A stretch of 64,000 nt of DNA, from the NCBI RefSeq assembly GCF_002278075.1, contig NZ_CP022992.1:372001-436000 (forward strand), in the 5' to 3' direction. The notes beneath the pieces were generated by a model. The model did not search any database, was not told the origin of the DNA, and saw nothing but the letters and a program-made list of their open reading frames with translations. Of the stretch, positions 26,745 through 35,743 are shown piece after piece. The translations under genes and the position numbers were made by a program. Source of the DNA: Paraburkholderia aromaticivorans (GTDB taxonomy: Bacteria; Pseudomonadota; Gammaproteobacteria; Burkholderiales; Burkholderiaceae). The number at the start of each line of letters is the position of its first letter. Position 1 is the stretch's first letter.

Positions 26745-27878
26745 TCACGCCGTCGTCGGCACCTCGCGTGGTACGGCGAGCGACATCGCGAGCCGGCTGA
26801 TGTCCCAGATGAACCCGGCGAGTTCGCGTGCGACCGCAACCACCGCGATGTTCTTCTGCTTGCCGCGCGCGACAAGCTTCCGATAGCGCCGGCACAAGCG
26901 GACCTGGGCGTCCCAGGCGCGATCCACGATGGGTTTGGGGATGCCTTCGTGCCGGCGCTGGATCTCGGGACTCACGCGGGCCGGGTACTGGTAGCTCCAG
27001 GCGGCTTCGACCAGCAGCTTTCTGGCATAGCTGTTGCCGTGCTTGGTGATGCTGCCCTGACGGCGCTTGTCGCCCGACGAGTGTTCGGACGGCGTGACGC
27101 CGAGCCAGGCCATCAGCTCGGATGGGTGCGCGAAGCGTGACAGATCCCCCAGCTCGGCGAGCATGCCTACTGCCGTGGTGAACTTCACGCCGCGCATCGT
27201 CTGCAGGGCGAGGACGGCCGGATAGAAGCGCCAGTTGACGACGGCCTCGCGCAGCGCAGCTTCGAGCCGGTCGCATTGCGCGAGTCGGTCCTCGATGGTG
27301 CGCCGCAGCTCATCGAACGCGAATTGCTGCCAGGCACTGGGAAACGAAAACGCGCTCAGCCAGCGCCGGTGCGCCGGACCCCAGTCGGCTCGGCCCGTAT
27401 AGCGCACCCCATGCGAGAGCAGGAAGGCCTTCAGCCGTTGTCGTGCACGCTTCAGATCGTCCTTGGCGGTCACCCACGCACGTGAGAGATCGCGGAACGC
27501 TTCATCGTCCACGGTGGGCACGTAGACCGCCGACAGGTCGCCGGCGCGGAGCGAGCGCACGAGCTTCACCGCGTCGCGTCGATCGGTCTTGACGCGCTCA
27601 CCGGGCTTCTTGGGGATCAACGACGGCGCGCACACCATGCAGTCGAATTCCTTCTGCACGAGCTGCCGGTAAAGGCCATAGCCGCAGGGGCCTGCCTCAT
27701 AGACGATGTGGATGTGCCGCGCTTTCGACTGCAGGCGTTTGCATAGGCGATCGATATCGGTCTGCGTCGTACCGATCTTGCCCAGCAGTTGGACCTCGTC
27801 CGTACCCGGTGCATAGGCAGCCGTGATCGAATCCTTATGGACGTCCAAACCGACGTACAAGATGCTATCGTGTTCCAT
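26745..27878 (-). CDS. IS110-family transposase
   Basis: This 377-residue DEDD transposase starts [17 protein letters not shown] (first Asp of the RuvC-like DEDD set), continues with [14 protein letters not shown] and [12 protein letters not shown], and has the C-terminal transposase_20 domain with [20 protein letters not shown] and the conserved Ser region [19 protein letters not shown]. The ATG at 27878 is preferred over an upstream in-frame extension. It appears intact. IS110 enzymes use a bridge RNA; the flanks (26459-26744 and 27879-28133) are the place to look for it. Confidence 0.92.
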   Translation of the reverse strand: MEHDSILYVGLDVHKDSITAAYAPGTDEVQLLGKIGTTQTDIDRLCKRLQSKARHIHIVYEAGPCGYGLYRQLVQKEFDCMVCAPSLIPKKPGERVKTDRRDAVKLVRSLRAGDLSAVYVPTVDDEAFRDLSRAWVTAKDDLKRARQRLKAFLLSHGVRYTGRADWGPAHRRWLSAFSFPSAWQQFAFDELRRTIEDRLAQCDRLEAALREAVVNWRFYPAVLALQTMRGVKFTTAVGMLAELGDLSRFAHPSELMAWLGVTPSEHSSGDKRRQGSITKHGNSYARKLLVEAAWSYQYPARVSPEIQRRHEGIPKPIVDRAWDAQVRLCRRYRKLVARGKQKNIAVVAVARELAGFIWDISRLAMSLAVPREVPTTA

Positions 27879-28133
27879 GCTTTGCGACACGTGTCGCCGT
27901 CTGCCGGACGTAAACCGGTTGAGGTATTGGATGGCAAAGCTCTTCCCTGTCTTGTCACACTCCGCCGTCATTGCTATTTGTGGCAGAGGCTGTGACCTGC
28001 TGTACGACCAGCAGTTGCCTACCAGGACATGCGCGATGGGTAACTGTCGGGTGTGAAGCTCTTGGGACAATGTACTTTTCGAATGACGGCTCATCTCGGT
28101 GACGAGGGGGCTGATACTGCAAGCAGAAATGCG

Positions 28134-28782
28134 GTGTGAAGGCTAGGCAAGTTCCGAACGCACAACGTAAGTGAATTGCCGCTCGAATCCTCGGAAACAC
28201 GAACAAGCCAAAGCTGCTGATAGGCTTGAACCAAAAGGTAAATGGCCGGTTACTTCCTTAGCATGTGGAAGTACGTCGTCGAAGTGCCATCGGGGAACAG
28301 GCAGGTGCTAACCGGATAGGCCCACCGGTGTGGGTCGGCAAGGATGGGAACGTGGTAAACCCGATTTCTCGCCTTCACTCCAGTGAACCGGTATGAAGGC
28401 AGGCAATCCGCAAGGAAAGCTGTTGGGGGAGCGGGCATGGGATTGCGGAAAAAGCGAACGGCGGCCTGTAATGGGCTGCATAAGGGTTCAAGATTTGCCC
28501 TGACCTGAAAGGGTGCCCACTTCCGCATGGTGCGGCTGTCGTATGCCATCGTCTGAGATTCGACGAGAGGAAGCCTGGAAGAAACCGGTATCGCTATGGT
28601 TCGGCGCCTCTCGCCTTGGCAATTACGGTGAATCAACGATGAGACGTATGCGAAGTCCATGTGTAGTCAGCATGGTCGGTGTCGGAACGACACTTAACGC
28701 TGTGCTTGAGCGCAGTGCGGTGAAAGTCGCACGCTGCGTTCTTAGGGGGCGGCGACGCAGCAATGCGTTGCTGCTACCCGCC
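28134..28782 (+). ncRNA. ORF-less group II intron
   Basis: A canonical 34-base domain V lies at 28708-28741. It starts GAGC with the AGC catalytic triad, has a GTGAAAGTC apical part with a GAAA tetraloop, and closes with GTTC. A domain VI-like hairpin with a candidate branch A near 28775 (CTACCC) follows directly. The 5' end is placed at GTGTGAAGG (28134), a typical group II start, followed by domain I-like sequence. No reverse-transcriptase frame exists in the about 650 bases, so it would depend on a maturase in trans. End positions are approximate. Confidence 0.78.
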
Positions 28783-28946
28783 GGCCTCCGTGCTGGAAAT
28801 CGCTGCGTGTGGCCCTGTCCACACCGTGCGGCTCTGGCAGTCATGCTAACCCGCGTTTGATTCCTTCGCGGCAGGCCAGCCTCTCTGCCCGACGGGGAGT
28901 CATATTGACTAACAGCCCCTCAGGGCCTTTATGAAACCGTCTCTTA

Positions 28947-29484
28947 GATGTGAGACCGTCAAGTCTATAGATTGTCGTTTGGCGTGTTTGGACAAGGAAA
29001 TCAGGAACGCTTCAATTGCATGAGGTGTGAGGGTATCGAGTGCATTATCCTGAGGCGATGCGAAAGAAAGAAATGCGTTTATCGATAGCAGGTGATTCTC
29101 GATGGTCTTTTTTGCGAGGCCGCGTGTCTCGCGCAAATAAGTCGCGTACTCGCGGAGCACAGGGGAGAAATTCATGCTGTCCGGTTCGACAGTCAGTTGG
29201 TCGTGCGCTCTCAGAAAACGCTGGAAGACGCGCTTGACAGAACGAGATGTTCGATCATCAGTCCAGGGCTCGAAGAACGCGTCGACGTCGCTGGCCACGA
29301 ATCGCTGGGTGGAGCTGCACGAGCCTGCCTGCTCCAGCGCTCGTCGCGAGTGAAACAAGAAAACACGGATCGTGCTCTTGACGTAGCCCTCAGTCGCCAA
29401 CCAATCACCGAAACTTTCCAGCAACGGAGCAACTGGTGAGCCCGTGTACTGTGCGTGAACTTTAGGAAAGAGCTGAGTAAGCAT
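28947..29484 (-). pseudogene. Tyrosine recombinase, N-terminal fragment cut by IS5 element
   Basis: The first about 179 codons of a phage-integrase-like protein: two SAM-like core-binding segments (VAPLLESFGDWLATEGYVKSTI and SPVLREYATYLRETRGLAKKTI) but no catalytic domain. GGAGGTCACC precedes the ATG at 29484. The frame runs into the IS5 right end. The catalytic half is not found across the element, so it was lost. Confidence 0.75.
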
Positions 29485-29643
29485 GGTGACCTCCGGTTCC
29501 ACACACGTGGTGGAGATCTAAGGCTACGCCCCCCGGAATATTATGTTCACAACCAGTTCTGCAACCGCAGGAGCACAGCAGCATCGCTGTGACGACTCCA
29601 CGTATTTAAAAACTGCACATTAGGCGTAAATCGCGGTGGTATC
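29485..29643. other. Short stretch between two broken recombinase genes, with IS66 target copy
   Basis: It contains the left copy of the IS66 target duplication GTGGTATC (29636-29643). Read on the minus strand from 29635 it supplies ACC GCG ATT TAC GCC TAA, the end of the recombinase gene found at 41890-43043. The rest has no recognised gene. Confidence 0.6.
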
Positions 29644-29745
29644 GTAAGCGCCTCACGTGGGCCGTTCGCGGTGTTGCGCGCGCATGAGGCATGATGGGGT
29701 TGTTCCTCTGAAGGGCAAAGGATCGCTCCTGGAAGCCCCCTGGGC

Positions 29746-29972
29746 TCAGACGTTGTTCGTCAGCGGAGGCCGTCGTATGGGCAACCTGTCGATAACGTTC
29801 CAGGGAAGCAACTCGTCGATACGATTGATCTTGTGATCGGCGATATGGGTCAGGACATATTCCAGATAGGCGTGCGGATTGATGTCATTGATCTTGCAGC
29901 TCCCGATCAAGCCGTACATCGCCGCGGCCCGTTCTCCGCCACTGTCGGAGCCGGCGAAGAGGAAATTCTTCC
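29746..29972 (-). pseudogene. IS66 TnpC, C-terminal part (split by RIT-2)
   Basis: About 75 codons including [20 protein letters not shown] and [11 protein letters not shown], the conserved IS66 transposase C-terminus. Joining 39683 to 29972 on the minus strand joins it in frame to the large upstream part ([10 protein letters not shown]) and gives a 517-residue TnpC. The first part lies 9.7 kb away. Confidence 0.9.
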
Positions 29973-29974
29973 GC

Positions 29975-29994
29975 CAATGCACATAATTGCATTG
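29975..29994. repeat. Hairpin at the ritA-side end of RIT-2
   Basis: CAATGCA (29975-29981), six-base loop CATAAT, TGCATTG (29988-29994). It sits two bases outside the terminal repeat and two bases from the IS66 target sequence, and has no counterpart at the other end of RIT-2. Its sequence differs from the hairpin of RIT-1 but placement and loop length are the same. Confidence 0.7.
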
Positions 29995-30151
29995 TCGGAA
30001 TAATGCGCAGCCAGAAACTATGCGGAGTTTGCATGGTACGGCTCGTCACGGGCGTCAGTGCGACGCGCCTTGCATGGATCGTTGGGTAGCAGCAAACTAC
30101 ACATAAAAAGTGCTTTCCTGTTTGGGTTGTAACCCATTCAGGAGAAACATC

Positions 30152-30468
30152 ATGATCGGCTTGGTTCCTCTACGACCGCAGCCTCAGGCGTGGTTATGGC
30201 GCAGCGTCCTTTCTCCTTTCGCGGAGCGCTACTGCGAATATCTCGTTGAGGCCGGCTACGCGGCTTGCACCGTCAACCGTTACGTGAGGTGCGTCGCGCA
30301 CTTTGCGTACTGGCTCACAACACGCCGCATAGCCGTAGCTCGGGTCGACAATCGACTTGCCTGCGGCTTCGTGAATGACCATTTGCCTCGATGCACCTGC
30401 CCCGATCCGATTCCGAGATGTCGGACAGACGTCAGCGCGGCACTTCAGCATTTGCTGGTCGTCCTGGG
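30152..30468 (+). pseudogene. RIT-2 first tyrosine recombinase, 5' part (split by IS21 element)
   Basis: Begins at ATG 30152 after CAGGAGAAACATC and encodes 105 codons of the core-binding region (SPFAERYCEYLVEAGYAACTVNRYVR). It stops at the 7-bp target TCCTGGG (30462-30468). Joined to 36673 the frame continues to 37615, giving a 419-residue recombinase, the usual size for the first gene of such trios. Confidence 0.85.
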
Positions 30469-30566
30469 TGCGGATTTCGGTGATGGTGATCAGCCGTTTC
30501 GGCGAACGTGATCAGTTTGGAAGGTGGTGTTGCGCGGTCAATGGATTATAGCGAAGGTGATCACGA

Positions 30567-31316
30567 TCAGGATGCGGAGGACTGCTTGGCGTTGGTCTTT
30601 CGCATCGATTCCCCCTTCAACGGGAGTTTGTGGGCCTGATGGACGAGCCGGTCGAGGATCGCGTCGGCGAGCGTCGGATCCTGCAACCAGGCATGCCAGT
30701 GTTCGAGAGGCAGTTGGCTGGTAATGATCGTGGAGCGCGTGCCAACGCGATCGTCGAGCACTTCGAGCAGATCGTTTCGGGCACCCTGATCGAGATCCTG
30801 CAGCCCCCAGTCGTCGAGCAGTAGGACGTCCATCTTGGCGAGCTGCGCGAGCCGCCGCGTGAAGCTGCCGTCGCCGTGGGCGATCTTCAATTCCTCGAAC
30901 AGCCGGGCAACGCGGACGTACATCACGGAGAAGCCTTGTCGGCAGGCCTGCTGACCGAACGCGCACGCAATCCACGTCTTGCCTGCTCCGGTCGGCCCCG
31001 TCAGGATGAGGTTTTGTGCATTACGGATCCAGTCGCAACCAGCAAGTGCGGCGACGACGCTCTTGTCGATGCCGCGGCTCTGCCGGTATTCGATGTCCTC
31101 GATGCAGGCCTGGGGATTCTTGAGTTTCGCGGACTTCAGCAGCCGTTCGAGCCGCCGAGTATCGCGCCAGGCGAGCTCGCGCTCGACGACCATGCCGAAG
31201 CGCTCTTCGAACGACAGGCTGGTGCTGGCGGTCAACGCCGCTTGTTCCTCGAACGCGCGGGCCATGCCGTCGAGCTTCAGGGATTTGAGCTGGGTTAAGG
31301 TTTGCTGCATCAACAT
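30567..31316 (-). CDS. istB: IS21 helper ATPase
   Basis: This 249-residue AAA+ protein has Walker [12 protein letters not shown], Walker [11 protein letters not shown] and the IstB N-terminal helical region ([18 protein letters not shown]). It is needed with IstA for transposition of IS21-type elements. It is complete and follows istA on the minus strand. Confidence 0.95.
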   Translation of the reverse strand: MLMQQTLTQLKSLKLDGMARAFEEQAALTASTSLSFEERFGMVVERELAWRDTRRLERLLKSAKLKNPQACIEDIEYRQSRGIDKSVVAALAGCDWIRNAQNLILTGPTGAGKTWIACAFGQQACRQGFSVMYVRVARLFEELKIAHGDGSFTRRLAQLAKMDVLLLDDWGLQDLDQGARNDLLEVLDDRVGTRSTIITSQLPLEHWHAWLQDPTLADAILDRLVHQAHKLPLKGESMRKTNAKQSSAS

Positions 31317-31331
31317 CGCGACCTCCTTGGG

Positions 31332-32244
31332 TCAGTGGTAATAGTCGGGCCCGCGCACGTTCTCGTGATCGGGCGAATGCCATTCGGTGAGCGGAATCGG
31401 GAGCATCGGTTGTCGGTCCAGGCCGGACTCGAGGATCGACAGAACGGAGCGACGGGTCGGTGAGCCGATCACGAGTGCTCGCTGGCAGGCGGCTTCCAGC
31501 CGTTCCTTGCCGTACTTACGCGAGAGCGACAGCAGTCCGAGGCACGCTCGATATCCCATCTCGGGGTGCGGCCGGTTGGTCAGCAGGTGTTTGACGATTG
31601 CCTCGGCACCGGGACCGACGGACGCGCCCCAGTTCAGTAATCTCCCGGGCGTCCATTCCATGTGGGCACGGTGCGCCGCCGGCATGTGCTCGGGCAACGT
31701 TGTATGCTTGTTCCGGAGTCGGCTGCGGGCGTGGGCGGCAACGCGCTTGCCGCGGTGCAGGATCTCGACGCCGTGGCGTGTGACGCGCGCATAGACCTCC
31801 TGACGTACGAGGCTGTGCGGGACGCTGTAATAGTGATGGTCGACTTCGACGTGGTAGTCGATGTTGACGCGGCACTTCACGAAGGTCGCGATCTCGTAGC
31901 GGCGGGCCGGCAGCGGGCGTAGCGCTGGTCGGTCAAGCCGCTCGAACCATTCATGGCGGTTGCCGTCGAGCTTTTTGAACGGACGCCGGTTCAGGTCGGC
32001 AATCAGCTTGCCGATCGCCTTGTTCAGCTCGGCCAGGCTGTAGAAGCGGTGGTTGCGCAGGCGTGCGAGGATCCAGCGCTCGACGATCTGCACGCCGACC
32101 TCGACCTTTGCTTTGTCCTGCGGCTTGCGCGGTCGCGCCGGCAACATGGCGGTCGCGTAGTGGTTCACGAAGTCCTGCGTGGTGTTGCCCAGCACCGGTT
32201 CGTAGCGATCCGCCTTGGCGATCAATGCCTTGGGGTTGTCGGGC
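31332..32244 (-). pseudogene. istA: IS21 transposase IstA, C-terminal part (split by RIT-1)
   Basis: Encodes the second half of the integrase-like transposase, starting [16 protein letters not shown] and holding [24 protein letters not shown] (last Glu of DDE) and a Mu-type C-terminal domain. Its natural upstream partner ends at 35744. Counting the shared C once, the two parts join as ELLV|PDNPKAL in frame and give 517 residues. Confidence 0.92.
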
Positions 32245-32329
32245 TTCTGTGCCCGAAGCCGTTATGTGGCGATCGACGCACATTTGTATTGTTGTCGGGA
32301 GGGGCTCGAATTTCTGGGCACATAACGGG

Positions 32330-33334
32330 CTACAGCGCGTTGAGCCATTCGATGAGTGATTTGTCGTCCTTCCAGACTGCGCGAGTGCGGGATGCCCCCG
32401 AATTCGAAGGACCTATCTCGCAAGCACGTAACGCCTCGGTCTTTGCGCGTAACGTCAGCTCGGCATAGCGATTAGTGGTATCGAGGCTAACGTGTCCGAG
32501 CCAGCCTCGAATGACGTTGACTTCGACACCGGATTCAAGGAGGTGGACGGCGGCAGTATGGCGAAAAAGATGAGGACTGACATGTCGCGGCTGCGGACCG
32601 TCCGTGTCCCACGGCGCTGCATGTCGCCGGACTATCTTGTAGATACCAAAGCGCGTCAGGGGGCGGCTTTTACCTGCGCCGAACACCGGACCATTGGGCA
32701 ATGTGCGTTGCTCATCGAGCAGTTGTTGAAGATATTTTACTGTTTCATCCCAGAGCGGGCACACGCGCCACTTGTCGCCTTTGCCGTGCAGATGGACCTT
32801 GGCTGGATGCGCTAGATCGAGATGGTCCCTACGAAGTTCGGCGACTTCCTGAACCCGGGCACCCGTGTTGTATAGAAAGAGCAACAGTGTTCGGTCGCGA
32901 AGTGCAAAACGCCCTTGCTTTGGAAGAGACCGAAACAACGCTGTCACCTCCTCCTGCTCGAGGTAATGGGTGTCGGGCAATGATGTCCGCTTGACGGGAA
33001 TCGCTGCGATTTGCTGGCATGCTGCCAACATCTCCGGCACGCGCAACGCGAGGTACGCGTAGAAGGTATTCAGCGCCGCCCGCCGCTGGTTGCGAGTACG
33101 CACGGAGTTGCCGCGCTGCTGCTCCAGATACTTGAGGAACGTCAGAACGCGTTCGAAGGTGAGGTCCTCGACCGTCAGAGAAGTAATTGAAATGCGGCGT
33201 TGCTCGGATACAAATCCGAGAAACAGGCGAACTGTGTCGCGATAGCTTCGAATCGAACCTTGACGCAGGCCTTTCTGCACGGGAAGGTGATCGATAAAGA
33301 ATGACTGTATCAATGAGCCGAGAGATGAGTTCAT
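32330..33334 (-). CDS. RIT-1 third tyrosine recombinase
   Basis: This 334-residue site-specific recombinase has an N-terminal SAM-like core-binding domain (GLRQGSIRSYRDTVRLFL) and a catalytic domain with Arg in GARVQEV, HLFRH, and LGHVSLDTTNRY holding the final His and Tyr. All key residues are present. Its ATG overlaps the stop of the second gene. It ends inside the inner terminal repeat of the element. Confidence 0.92.
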   Translation of the reverse strand: MNSSLGSLIQSFFIDHLPVQKGLRQGSIRSYRDTVRLFLGFVSEQRRISITSLTVEDLTFERVLTFLKYLEQQRGNSVRTRNQRRAALNTFYAYLALRVPEMLAACQQIAAIPVKRTSLPDTHYLEQEEVTALFRSLPKQGRFALRDRTLLLFLYNTGARVQEVAELRRDHLDLAHPAKVHLHGKGDKWRVCPLWDETVKYLQQLLDEQRTLPNGPVFGAGKSRPLTRFGIYKIVRRHAAPWDTDGPQPRHVSPHLFRHTAAVHLLESGVEVNVIRGWLGHVSLDTTNRYAELTLRAKTEALRACEIGPSNSGASRTRAVWKDDKSLIEWLNAL

Positions 33335-34323
33335 GATGGGAGAACCTCCCTGAGAGTTGCCGCGGCGAATGCCTTGTAACGGCGATTAGCCTGCTCAAGG
33401 AGCTCAGGTGTCGTAGACAAGTACACCGCGGTGGAGCTCACGTCGACATGCCCCATGAACGTCGAGAGCGCGAGGAGATTTGCCTGTGGATCAAGGCCGA
33501 GACGGTACCATCGTGTGAGCACGCCCACGGCGAATGCGTGGCGGAGATCGTGCAAGTGCGGATACGAGATGCCCAGTGGAATCTCAAGGTGCAGTTTGGG
33601 AATGAGGGCGTGAAAAGTCTGGCTGATCGTGCATGGGTTGATTGCCCGTCCACCACGCAAGCAGAACAGCGGACTCTCATCCTGAGCTGGGCATGTGGAT
33701 GCTGTTTCGCGTTGGCGCAAATGCTTGGCAAGCAATGCCCCAAGCTTCGGGCCGAAAGGTACCAGCCGGCTCTTGTAGAACTTCGTTTCGCGGATGATGA
33801 GCAGTTGACGAGGAAGGTCAACGTCCTTGATTCGCAGCCTGCAGACCTCACCGACCCGCAATCCGAGTCCGTACAGAACAGCGAAAATGACGAAATACGT
33901 GTCACCTCGCCCTATGGTGCCGCCTTTATCGGGAAGCGTCTTGGCAAGCGCAAGCAACTTCTTAATCGACGCCCTGTCGAAAATGAAAGGCGTTCGTTCA
34001 TATCGTGATCGGCGCGGTGGTGATCGCAGTGGCGTCGCGACAAGCCTCCCATGATTGACGAGATACGCGAACAACCTCCCAATCGTACAGCGCAGATGGT
34101 TGTAGCTTCTTGGGTGTGGTCGCGGACGCGAGAGCAGGAACTCGTCTACGACGGTTGGAGTTACTTGGGAAAAGCTGCGGATCTGCTTGCGTAGCAGGTA
34201 TGCGTCGAGTAGAGCGAGTGCCTTCTCTTCGACGTCGAAACGCCTGCCCAACGAGCGCTTGTAGCCGAGGAATTGTTCGATATCTGGCCCAAGAAAGCTC
34301 CGGAAGCGGGTAGGAGATCTCAT
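33331..34323 (-). CDS. RIT-1 second tyrosine recombinase
   Basis: This 330-residue recombinase has catalytic motifs GLRVGEVCRL, HDLRHAF and MGHVDVSSTAVY, so R, H-x-x-R, H and Y are complete. The N-terminal core-binding domain (IEQFLGYKRSLGRRFDVEEKAL) differs clearly from that of its neighbours, so the three genes are paralogues of different type rather than recent copies. Overlaps the first and third genes by four bases each, so translation is coupled. Confidence 0.92.
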   Translation of the reverse strand: MRSPTRFRSFLGPDIEQFLGYKRSLGRRFDVEEKALALLDAYLLRKQIRSFSQVTPTVVDEFLLSRPRPHPRSYNHLRCTIGRLFAYLVNHGRLVATPLRSPPRRSRYERTPFIFDRASIKKLLALAKTLPDKGGTIGRGDTYFVIFAVLYGLGLRVGEVCRLRIKDVDLPRQLLIIRETKFYKSRLVPFGPKLGALLAKHLRQRETASTCPAQDESPLFCLRGGRAINPCTISQTFHALIPKLHLEIPLGISYPHLHDLRHAFAVGVLTRWYRLGLDPQANLLALSTFMGHVDVSSTAVYLSTTPELLEQANRRYKAFAAATLREVLPS

Positions 34324-35582
34324 AGCACATCCTCCCCATCGCCTTGCGCGACATCGCGTAGTTGATCAATTGCCAGCTTGCCGTATATCTGGGTCGAAGA
34401 GATGCTTCGATGGCCAACATAGTCGCCAATATGCTTGAGTGAGAAATGAGCATTCAACAAGCGCTGTACGCAGCTGTGCCGTAGTACATGTGAGCCTGCT
34501 CGTGGAACGTTGACGCCTGCCTTGCGAATGAAGTGGGCAGCCCGGCATACCACGGCCGCGTGACCAATCGGAGCGAGCGGCGCCGACATGCGCATGAAAA
34601 CCTCGCGATGCGTTGTGGCCGGTCGTCCATTCTTGAGGTAGTCGACGATCGCCGATCCGGCCACTGCCGAAAGCGGATAAGTGGTAGTGTTGCCTGCCTT
34701 GCGGTCCCGGATTCTAAACCGCTCGTTGCGCCAGTCGATATCGTCCAGGGTAAGCGAGGCAACTTCGCACGCCCGCAGGCCATATGTAGCCAGTAGCAAC
34801 AACATCGCGTAGTCGCGCCTGCCACAGGGAGAACGCCGGTCAACGCTCGCCAGGACCTGTTCGACCTGGTCCCAGCTGATAGATCGGGGGATACTTGCGT
34901 GTCGATATGATTGTGGAAACTCGACGAGCGGGCTCAGGTCCCGGGATAAGACTCCTTCCCGATACAGATAGCGCAGAAAGACGCGCAACGTTCCGCAGGC
35001 GTTACGAAGAGTTGTCCATGCAATACGTGGACCATACTCGGCAATGAACCCGCTGATTACGGTTGGCGAAACAGCCCGTAACCGGATGCCGTTGCGTTCG
35101 AGGTGGGTGGCGAATTGATGCAGATGGAAACGGTAGTGGAGAATGGTACGTGGGCGAAGACCCTTCTCCTCAACAAGAAACGCCATAAAATGCGGAGCCT
35201 CTCGTTCGAACGGGTTATCCGGCTTGTGTGGACGACCTGGGCCATCGTAACCCTCAACTACTAGGCGAAGCATCTGGCAAATAGGATTGCGGACCTCATG
35301 AGAGAACTTGCTCCGCCGGGCAGCACTGCGTCCGCGCCCATGTCGACGAATCCACGTTTGCACAAACGGTTCGACGTAGTCGCTTAGCTGCGCGAAATCC
35401 CTCGCACCGTGCGCCTTCGCGTACTCCCCAAAGCTCATCAGCACGGGCACGCGATGCAACACACTACGTGCCGTGTAATGAGCCTCCGTCAGCCACGTGA
35501 CGTATTCCTCAATCGCCGGAGCGAGCCAGGACGCACGAATGCGGTCGACGGTCTCCGGACGAAAGTAGTAGTGTTCGAGCAT
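34320..35582 (-). CDS. RIT-1 first tyrosine recombinase
   Basis: This 420-residue recombinase is the largest of the trio. It has an extra N-terminal domain before the core-binding domain, then GLRACEVASL, HVLRHSC and VGHRSISSTQIY. The ATG at 35582 has GGGAGATTGTC in front; an in-frame start upstream at 35615 is less likely. It is the gene nearest the end with the hairpin. Confidence 0.92.
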   Translation of the reverse strand: MLEHYYFRPETVDRIRASWLAPAIEEYVTWLTEAHYTARSVLHRVPVLMSFGEYAKAHGARDFAQLSDYVEPFVQTWIRRHGRGRSAARRSKFSHEVRNPICQMLRLVVEGYDGPGRPHKPDNPFEREAPHFMAFLVEEKGLRPRTILHYRFHLHQFATHLERNGIRLRAVSPTVISGFIAEYGPRIAWTTLRNACGTLRVFLRYLYREGVLSRDLSPLVEFPQSYRHASIPRSISWDQVEQVLASVDRRSPCGRRDYAMLLLLATYGLRACEVASLTLDDIDWRNERFRIRDRKAGNTTTYPLSAVAGSAIVDYLKNGRPATTHREVFMRMSAPLAPIGHAAVVCRAAHFIRKAGVNVPRAGSHVLRHSCVQRLLNAHFSLKHIGDYVGHRSISSTQIYGKLAIDQLRDVAQGDGEDVL

Positions 35583-35714
35583 GACAATCTCCCAAGGAAA
35601 GCGGGAAATCACCATGCCACAGCAAGCGCGTTATGTTGCCTCGCAGTGCAGCAGAGTCGCTCTCAACGTCCAGGTGAAGGCGAATCGCCACATAACGGCC
35701 TCGGGCACAGAACC

Positions 35715-35742
35715 TCGATTTTGTTCCCGGCAACAAAATCGA
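35715..35742. repeat. Hairpin at the ritA-side end of RIT-1
   Basis: TCGATTTTGTT (35715-35725), six-base loop CCCGGC, AACAAAATCGA (35732-35742). It lies two bases outside the terminal repeat, adjacent to the istA target, and is missing at the other end of RIT-1. Confidence 0.75.
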
Positions 35743-35743
35743 A

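Larger units (their letters stand above)
26446..28904. mobile_element. 2459-bp insertion with 13-bp inverted repeats, carrying an IS110 gene and a group II intron
   Basis: The segment begins TATGACTCCCCGT (26446-26458) and ends ACGGGGAGTCATA (28892-28904), a perfect 13-bp inverted repeat. TTGA lies on both sides (26442-26445 and 28905-28908), consistent with a 4-bp target duplication. Only an IS110-family gene, whose own family does not use such repeats, and an ORF-less group II intron are inside. No transposase that would fit these ends is present. The first 286 bases (26459-26744) hold no gene I recognise. Confidence 0.65.
25562..28944. mobile_element. IS5-family (IS427-type) element interrupted by a 2.46-kb insertion
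   Basis: The two ends are near-identical 20-bp inverted repeats (AGAGACTGTTTCATAAAGGC left, AGAGACGGTTTCATAAAGGC right), each next to a TA. Without the inner insertion (26446-28904 plus one TTGA copy) the element is about 920 bp, normal for this group. It has landed in a tyrosine-recombinase gene, whose 5' part survives at 28947-29484. The sequence left of 25560 does not continue that gene, so a deletion occurred on that side. Confidence 0.8.
32245..35743. mobile_element. RIT-1: recombinase-in-trio element inserted in istA
   Basis: Terminal inverted repeats start TTCTGTGCCCGA (32245-32273) and end with the complement (35684-35712), 28 of 29 bases alike. Inner inverted copies of the CGTTATGTG core lie near 32316-32330 and 35626-35640. 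Three tyrosine recombinases on the minus strand overlap by ATGA. The right end continues beyond the repeat with an 11-bp-arm hairpin (35715-35742). About 3.5 kb, the same size as RIT-2 after correction. All three genes are open, so the element may be active. Confidence 0.9.

Noticed and set aside
28513..28860. A 115-codon frame at the 3' end of the group II intron
   Set aside because: It runs through domains V and VI and does not resemble a reverse transcriptase or maturase.
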